Source: an uncultured Clostridia bacterium (GTDB lineage Bacteria; Bacillota; Clostridia; Christensenellales; Borkfalkiaceae). Taken from it: a stretch of 57,064 bases of DNA. Numbering within the stretch: position 1 is the first letter of the stretch; each line of letters begins with the position of its first letter. The position numbers and the translations under genes were made by a program. A model generated the notes under the pieces. It saw only the letters and a list, made by a program, of their open reading frames with translations. It was not told the origin of the DNA and did no database searches. Shown one piece after another: positions 52,352 through 57,064 of the stretch. The stretch lies in the NCBI GenBank assembly GCA_947589565.1, contig CANQBW010000002.1, forward strand, positions 1-57,064. The letters run 5' to 3'.

Positions 52352-54688
52352 TCAGGCTTCGGGATTCTCTCCTTCGGGCTTTTTTTCCCCGCCTTCGGGC
52401 GCCGCCGCAGGCGCTTCGGGAGCTTCTTCGGAAGGTTCTTCCGCAGTTTCTTCGACGGGCTCTTCCGTCTCTTCTGAAGACTCTTCGGAAGGTTCTTCCG
52501 CAGTTTCTTCGACGGGTTCTTCCGTTTTTTCGGAAGACTCTTCGGAAGGTTCCTCGGACGATTCTTCGGGAGCCGCGTCGCTGTAGACGTCGACGCTTCT
52601 GTCGTCGGTGGTGTCGACGAACATCTTCTCCTCTTTTTCGTTCTCGTCCTCGTCGCTCTTCTTGAGCAGAAGGAAGACGCACACGCCCACGCCGATGACG
52701 ATCACGCCGATACCGACGCCGATGATCGCCCAGGACCAAGCGGGAAGTCCGCCGCTCTCCTCTTCGGTCGGTGCGGTATAATGCTGGAGGGTGAGCCGCC
52801 AATAGTCCTTGATCGCGTCCTCATCTGTCTGGGAGAGCTTGCCGATCCGCTTGACGAAGTCGCTGCGCAGCTGATTGCCGCCGCCGACATATTCCGCAAA
52901 CTCGCTGACTTCCTCGGGGGAATAGAGGGTGTTCTCCTTGCCCGTCTCCGTCTTCGCCTCGTCGATGTTGTCATAGAACTGCTGCGTCTCGCCCGTGTAG
53001 AAATAGTACTTGATGGCGTTCGAGAGGTTGGTCTTGTTGTCGCTGTTGAGTTTGGAGAGGGTGCCGTCCGTGCCCGTCGTCTCCTCGAACTTCTCGTTAT
53101 AGCTCTTGAGCGCGGAGTTGTCCATGACGGAAGAGCCGCCGTTTGCAAGGTCGATATAGGAGGTGTAGTTATAGGAGGTGGAGCCGAGGGACTCCGCGTC
53201 CGCAAAGAAGAGGTAGGTCCCGATGATCTCGAAGTTGTACCAGGACTTTGCGTGTTCGATGTTCAAGATGCGCACGGGACGGTAGGGCTCGTTCTCGTCG
53301 TAGCCGAGCGTTCTGTAATCCTCTTCCTCGCCGTTGATGACGGCGCGGTAGATATAGTTCCCGCCGTTCCCCGCAATGGTGTAGTAGACGTATTGATACT
53401 TTGAATCGCTCAGATCGAGGCTCACAAGCGTGGGAGCGCCCGTGTTCTGCGCGATGCGCGTGACGGTCGCAGCGCCCGCCTCATCGACGTCGGCGCGTAA
53501 AATGCTGTTGTCCTTGAGATAAATATAGTGATGTCTGTTGTTCTCGACGTAGTAGAGGGCGCTCGCCGAAGCGTTGGCGGCGTCCGTGGGACGCGCCACG
53601 ACGGAGAGGTAGGAGTCGGAGTTTCCCGTGACGGAGTTCCAGCTATTTTCAAGCTTGTCCGCCGCGAGATAGTAGAGCCAGCCCCCCTCGCCGACGGTGC
53701 CCGTCTGCGTGAGGTCTTCCCGCTTGAAATAGAGTCCGCCGTTCTCATAGGTCTGAAGGGAATAGGAATAGCCGGACGCGGTCAGAGGGGTATTATCCCC
53801 GAGGTCGTGCGAGAAGATGGTGGGATTTTCACGGTACACCGCGCCCACGCCGTCGAGGACGAGGGTGCCGAGGTTGACATAGGGGACCTCGTCGTCGTTC
53901 TCTTCGAGGTATTCCTCGTTCCACTTGTAGTCCCGAAGAGCGGCATAGGGGCACTCGGAAACGTCCGCGCGTGCGCGATAGATCTGGTTGAAGTCGAGCG
54001 CCTTGGAGCCGTTCACTTCATCGATCCCCATCGTCACGCTCATGGTGTAGTAGACATAGGGGTCCTCTTTGTCCGTGCGGTTGAAGACGTAGCTTGCAAC
54101 ATCCTTTGCAAGCAGGATATCCTTCTTGTCCGACGTGCGGTAGGAGTGCAGCTCGCTGTCCTGATAGTACATGAGGTAGACTTGTCCGCCGACCTGAACG
54201 AAGCGATAGTTCGTCGAGTTGGAGGAGGCGGTCATATAGCTTCTGACGTCGGTGCCGTCGAGCTTGGCGCTCTTGAAGGCGAGGTAGTCGTTCTCGACGT
54301 CGCCCGCCGTGTTCTTGATGTTGTTGGGGGTAGCGTAGTAGACGCGGTCTCCATAGATATAAATGCCGGAGCTGTAGTCCGACGCCGTCATGAGGGAGGG
54401 AATGACCGTCTCCGCACTGTTCGCCGCAAGTCCGCCCTTCGTCACCCGCATGAGGGAGCCCTTGACGGGCTTGCCGTAGGTGTTGTCCGCGGTGTAGCTC
54501 TCACTGCCGTTGATAAAGTAGTAGTAGTCCCCAACTTCTACGACAAATCCGCCGTTGGAATGGACCTCGCCGCTCGGGATCCCCTTGGGCGGCGTAAAGC
54601 TCCCGTCGCAGGCAGTGAGCGAAAAGGCGGAGACCGCCAGCGCTCCCGCCGCAAAGATCGTTGTAATTTTCCTGAATTTTTTGCGCAT
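52352..54688 (-). CDS. Lipoprotein with propeller-like repeats, membrane helix and acidic tail
   Basis: Unrecognised 778-residue surface protein. The signal ends in lipobox LTAC (Cys27). Repeated short blocks follow with the pattern G-x-x-Y-Y-x-x-P/G and YIYR/YLMYY (GDYYYFINGS near 52, IYIYGDRVYYATP near 108, VGGQVYLMYYQD near 166, YQYVYYTIAGNGG near 427, GTYLFFAD near 490), typical of a beta-propeller. One helix near 660-682 (WSWAIIGVGIGVIVIGVGVC) leads to a Glu/Ser/Pro-rich cytoplasmic tail with 19-residue repeats. It shares the lipid-anchor-plus-helix plan of 35246-38740, but here the tail is acidic rather than basic. Confidence 0.82.
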   Translation of the reverse strand: MRKKFRKITTIFAAGALAVSAFSLTACDGSFTPPKGIPSGEVHSNGGFVVEVGDYYYFINGSESYTADNTYGKPVKGSLMRVTKGGLAANSAETVIPSLMTASDYSSGIYIYGDRVYYATPNNIKNTAGDVENDYLAFKSAKLDGTDVRSYMTASSNSTNYRFVQVGGQVYLMYYQDSELHSYRTSDKKDILLAKDVASYVFNRTDKEDPYVYYTMSVTMGIDEVNGSKALDFNQIYRARADVSECPYAALRDYKWNEEYLEENDDEVPYVNLGTLVLDGVGAVYRENPTIFSHDLGDNTPLTASGYSYSLQTYENGGLYFKREDLTQTGTVGEGGWLYYLAADKLENSWNSVTGNSDSYLSVVARPTDAANASASALYYVENNRHHYIYLKDNSILRADVDEAGAATVTRIAQNTGAPTLVSLDLSDSKYQYVYYTIAGNGGNYIYRAVINGEEEDYRTLGYDENEPYRPVRILNIEHAKSWYNFEIIGTYLFFADAESLGSTSYNYTSYIDLANGGSSVMDNSALKSYNEKFEETTGTDGTLSKLNSDNKTNLSNAIKYYFYTGETQQFYDNIDEAKTETGKENTLYSPEEVSEFAEYVGGGNQLRSDFVKRIGKLSQTDEDAIKDYWRLTLQHYTAPTEEESGGLPAWSWAIIGVGIGVIVIGVGVCVFLLLKKSDEDENEKEEKMFVDTTDDRSVDVYSDAAPEESSEEPSEESSEKTEEPVEETAEEPSEESSEETEEPVEETAEEPSEEAPEAPAAAPEGGEKKPEGENPEA
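52425..52538 (-). repeat. 57-bp tandem repeat in the lipoprotein tail
   Basis: Two 57-bp units, offset by exactly 57 bases, encode a 19-residue EEPSEESSE-type repeat in frame. The DNA copies differ at a few positions. Copy-number change by slippage would keep the frame. Confidence 0.8.
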
Positions 54689-54741
54689 AAGTCGTTCCTT
54701 ATCCGATAAATGAAAATCCGTGGTCTAAATTTTCTCCCTCT

Positions 54742-54770
54742 ATTATATACTATAGAAAGGGTTTTTGCAA
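54742..54770 (-). promoter_or_regulatory. Promoter of the second lipoprotein gene
   Basis: TTGCAA (54770-54765), 17 bases, TATAAT (54747-54742) on the minus strand. The leader is about 48 nt. Confidence 0.75.
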
Positions 54771-54831
54771 TCAAAAACCTATAAAAGTTGCATTTTTTAT
54801 TGTCAAAATTTTACATTTGCGAGGTATTTGA

Positions 54832-55068
54832 ATGGAAAAATTCGGTATTTTCGAGCTGCTGGACGCCCTTGCCGCGCTCACAGAGAAAACTGAGGAGCCG
54901 AAGGAAGAGCCCAAGACGCTCGACCCCGCCTACCTCCCGCCCGACTACGCGGGCGAAAACAAGAGGGAGCAGCCCCCCGAACAGCCCAAGCCGCCCAAGC
55001 CCGAGGCGGACGCCCTCGCAGGCTTCTACGCCCGCCACGACGCCGTGGCGAAAAAAGCGAAGAAATAA
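54832..55068 (+). CDS. Small hydrophilic hypothetical protein
   Basis: 78 residues: a short amphipathic start (EKFGIFELLDALAALTEK), then a Pro/Glu/Lys-rich disordered middle and a C-terminal ADALAGFYARHDAVAKKAKK. Not recognised. GAGG lies nine bases before ATG. It is transcribed divergently from the lipoprotein gene and followed immediately by an M1 repeat, the usual sign of a true gene edge in this window. Confidence 0.6.
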   Translation: MEKFGIFELLDALAALTEKTEEPKEEPKTLDPAYLPPDYAGENKREQPPEQPKPPKPEADALAGFYARHDAVAKKAKK

Positions 55069-55077
55069 TTGTTTCGT

Positions 55078-55860
55078 CGAAAAGGTTTCGAACGAAATCT
55101 TTCCTTCGGAAATCTTTCCGTTCGAGGAAATAGGCTCTCGAGTTCCCACAGCCCCGGTTCGGCGGTAGCGCCCGCCTCACCACGCCTCGCCACCAGCTCG
55201 GCTGTCGCGTTGCGCTCACAGCCCACAGGGCTGTTGAGCAGGAATGCAACGCTCCACTCACGGTCGTTTCAAACGACAACAAGCCGCAAGCTGGCAAATT
55301 GAGGCGTGCAGCGCAGGGAAACCCTGCTCGCACCGAGGGATTTTATGTTTCGAACGAAATCTTCCCTTCGGGAATATTTACGTTCGAGGAAATTGACTTT
55401 TCTGCCTTGAATTGTTTGGTCGTCTCGGTCGCTTTCACAACAATGTGCGTCCCGTGGGGCGCAAATTGGGTGGAGCGTTGCATTCCTGCTCAACAGCCCT
55501 GTGGGCTGTGAGCGCAACGCGACAGCCGAGCCGGTGGCGAGGCGGGGTGAGGCGGGGGCTACCGCCGAACCGCTGGAAAATGCGATTTCCCAACGCGCCT
55601 TTTATTTGAAACAAAGGGCTTCCGCTGTCATTCCGAGCGCAGTCGAGGAATCCCCCAGGTCGTTAGAATGTTCATATTACGAACAGCGTTGCGGGGTCCG
55701 GGACACATACGCAAGTGTCCCGGAATTTTTTTTGGTTACTTTTTTTGTATTCGTAAAAAAAGTAACAACGCCTGTCATGCGTCCATGACAAGGGTTAAGC
55801 GATTCCGCTTTTAAAAACCGCCCGTCCGGCAGAGAGGAAATGGTAAAGCGATTCCGCTTG
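55078..55860. repeat. Repeat mosaic between the small gene and rpsI
   Basis: M1 (TCGAACG...CGTTCGA) comes first, then M4 with AGCCC/GGGCT and GCTCA/TGAGC, M2, M3 with GCAGGG/CCCTGC, and another M1 (inner TTCCC/GGGAA). A second M2-M4-M3 chain and an M6 with ATTCC/GGAAT follow. The M7 block has CCGGGACAC (55698-55706) with GTGTCCCGG (55715-55723), T8, GTTACT7/A7GTAAC, TGTCAT (55773-55778) with ATGACA (55785-55790), and AAGCG (55797-55801) with CGCTT (55806-55810). No gene in over 800 bases. Confidence 0.85.
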
Positions 55861-55870
55861 TGAAAAGTTT

Positions 55871-55892
55871 CCCCGCAACTTTCGTTGCGGGG
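55871..55892 (-). terminator. Hairpin terminator of rplM-rpsI
   Basis: CCCCGCAAC and GTTGCGGGG form a perfect 9-bp stem with a four-base loop, eight bases after the rpsI stop. The downstream run on the minus strand (AAACTTTTC) is a modest U tract. Confidence 0.75.
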
Positions 55893-55900
55893 ATTGTCTT

Positions 55901-56314
55901 TTATCTCTTGGAGAACTGAGGTGCACGGCGCGCTTTCTTGAGGCCGTACTTCTTTCTCTCCTTGACTCTCGGGTCGCGGGTCAAGAATCCCGCCTTCTTG
56001 AGTGCGGGTCTCGTCTCGGGCTCTGCGCCGAGGAGCGCTCTCGCGATCCCCAGACGGATCGCTCCCGCCTGCCCCGTGAAGCCGCCGCCCACGACGTTGA
56101 CGAGGACGTCGTACTTGCCCTCCGCGCCGATCTCGACAAGCGGCTGCTTGACGATGTACTGTGTGGTGCCCTGCGGGAAATAATCCTCGAGCGATCTGCC
56201 GTTGATGACGATCTCCCCGCTGCCGGAGGGAATGAGACGGACGCGCGCGATCGCCTTCTTTCTGCGACCCGTGCCCCAATATTGCAATTTCTTTTTCAAA
56301 TTTGCCTTCGCCAT
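55901..56314 (-). CDS. rpsI: 30S ribosomal protein S9
   Basis: Small-subunit protein whose C-terminal tail reaches the P-site tRNA. The 137 residues have [14 protein letters not shown] near 14, [10 protein letters not shown] near 36, [19 protein letters not shown] near 75, and the invariant end [12 protein letters not shown]. It lies 15 bases after rplM, the standard L13-S9 operon. Confidence 0.98.
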   Translation of the reverse strand: MAKANLKKKLQYWGTGRRKKAIARVRLIPSGSGEIVINGRSLEDYFPQGTTQYIVKQPLVEIGAEGKYDVLVNVVGGGFTGQAGAIRLGIARALLGAEPETRPALKKAGFLTRDPRVKERKKYGLKKARRAPQFSKR

Positions 56315-56329
56315 TTCACTACCTCACCC

Positions 56330-56761
56330 TTAAAACAATTTTAATACTTCGGGCTTTTGCGCCGCATGAGTATGTTCCGCACCCTTGAAGATCCTGAGCT
56401 TTTTGATCATCTGTCTGCCGAGCGAATTTTTGGGAAGCATTCCTCTCACTGCTTCGTACACCGCAACGTCGCTGCGGTCCGCCATCAATCTGCCGTAGGA
56501 GATCTCTTTGAGTCCGCCGATGTATCCCGTATGATAACGGTAATATTTCTCCTCGAGCTTTTTCCCGGTAAGCAAAACCTTGTCGCTGTTGACTATGATC
56601 ACAAAATCGCCCGTATCCACGTTGGGAGTATAGGTGGGTTTGTTCTTTCCGCGCAGGATCGCCGCGACCTTGGAAGCGAGCCTTCCGAGCGGCACTCCCG
56701 CAGCGTCAACTACGTACCACTTTCTCTCAACCGTCTGTGCGTTTGCCATGTAGGTTTTCAT
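56330..56761 (-). CDS. rplM: 50S ribosomal protein L13
   Basis: Early assembly protein of the large subunit, 143 residues, normal length. It has [26 protein letters not shown] near 14-39, [12 protein letters not shown] near 50, [17 protein letters not shown] near 74 and the C-terminal [21 protein letters not shown] at 56761 follows AAGGAG by 12 bases; an inner ATG at 56749 is possible but has no ribosome site. Confidence 0.98.
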   Translation of the reverse strand: MKTYMANAQTVERKWYVVDAAGVPLGRLASKVAAILRGKNKPTYTPNVDTGDFVIIVNSDKVLLTGKKLEEKYYRYHTGYIGGLKEISYGRLMADRSDVAVYEAVRGMLPKNSLGRQMIKKLRIFKGAEHTHAAQKPEVLKLF

Positions 56762-56806
56762 ATTCCTTAACTCCTTAGAATTTGGGATGAACGTTTTGCC
56801 TTTTTC

Positions 56807-56833
56807 ATCGGCAAATAACGGGAAATTGCCGAT
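56807..56833 (-). promoter_or_regulatory. Leader hairpin upstream of rplM
   Basis: ATCGGCAA and TTTGCCGAT pair around an 11-base loop within the first nucleotides of the leader. L13 autoregulatory leaders are known in Firmicutes; whether this is one cannot be decided without a covariance-model comparison. Confidence 0.45.
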
Positions 56834-56843
56834 TTACATACTC

Positions 56844-56872
56844 ATTATAGGCATTCGTCCCCCTTCCGTCAA
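56844..56872 (-). promoter_or_regulatory. Promoter of rplM-rpsI
   Basis: TTGACG (56872-56867), 17 bases, TATAAT (56849-56844) on the minus strand. It is close to perfect, giving a leader of about 75 nt. Confidence 0.88.
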
Positions 56873-56956
56873 GCTGTTTTGAGTTGCGAAATTAAGATTT
56901 TTTCGGAAAAAACAAAAATTTTTTTTAAAAGAGACGACAAAATCCGCGGGGGCAAT

Positions 56957-57064
56957 TCCCCGCCGCCCCGCGCCGCCTCTAAGTTAGCGACGGGACGTTC
57001 TTGAAAACGCTATACAACATTCTATCGACCGGGGGGATTCCTCGACTGCGCTCGGAATGACTGG
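56957..57064. repeat. Start of another repeat mosaic at the window edge
   Basis: A short GCCGCC-rich strand, an M5 (GCGACGGGACGTTC and ATTCTATCGACCGGGG) and an M6 with ATTCC/GGAAT, cut off by the window end. Confidence 0.75.

Overview
The window reads as chromosome of a sporulation-lineage Firmicute, most likely an uncultured gut-type member of the class Clostridia. The reasons are strong Shine-Dalgarno sites (AAGGAG, GGAGG), the conserved order spoVT-yabM-yabN known from Bacillus and Clostridia, a PdaB-type deacetylase, a type II lipoprotein export style and a moderately high G+C content. The genus assignment is an inference; nothing here fixes it. No tRNA, rRNA, CRISPR array, transposase or integrase was seen.

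Layout. 34-2781: ppdK, its terminator and a remnant of a second ppdK 3' end. 3166-3862: first copy of an RNA-plus-ORF cassette on the minus strand. 4152-9842: GT2 glycosyltransferase, glyS, PAP2 phosphatase, glnS. 10178-10914: twin small winged-helix/membrane proteins. 11430-16213: uvrB-uvrA. 16581-17805: a hypothetical gene and a plsC-type acyltransferase with a leaderless promoter arrangement. 18243-23639: gyrA and gyrB on the minus strand. 24231-28424: spoVT, yabM, yabN/mazG, dusB. 28843-29546: second copy of the RNA-ORF cassette on the plus strand. 29946-33455: serS, a DEDD exonuclease-BRCT protein and an RsmF-like methyltransferase. 33891-34835: a solitary phage/plasmid-type replication initiator that carries four iterons and an AT-rich tract inside its own reading frame. 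35246-38740: giant lipoprotein with a C-terminal membrane anchor. 39471-43365: split TauE pair, ppx, maf, MreB-like. 43981-47416: pheS-pheT. 48390-49878: tandem OB-fold protein and PdaB-like deacetylase. 50293-52172: acidic zinc-ribbon protein, comF, membrane protein. 52352-54688: second doubly anchored lipoprotein. 55901-56761: rplM-rpsI.

Nearly every intergenic space is filled with a mosaic of short hairpin modules, called here M1 to M7. M1 is a hairpin that starts TTTCG against a gene edge and ends CGAGGAAAT. M2 is the TTTGCG...CGCACATTG hairpin. M3 is a GCGC-flanked hairpin with variable inner arms. M4 is a nested hairpin of about 115 bp containing AGCCC/GGGCT. M5 is the AACGTCCCGTCGATAGC or ATTCTATCGACCGGGG strand. 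M6 is a hairpin with arms such as ATTCC/GGAAT. M7 is a block with a G+C hairpin, T8 and GTTACT7...A7GTAAC. Between copies the loops and spacers stay the same while the arms change in step, so pairing is preserved.

The best candidate for an undescribed system is the duplicated cassette at 3166-3862 and 28843-29546. It holds a strong promoter, a structured RNA of about 130 nt, a UUCG terminator, a ribosome-site hairpin and a 146-residue protein. Promoter, terminator and protein are nearly identical in the two copies, yet both long RNA stems are entirely different in sequence and still fully paired.
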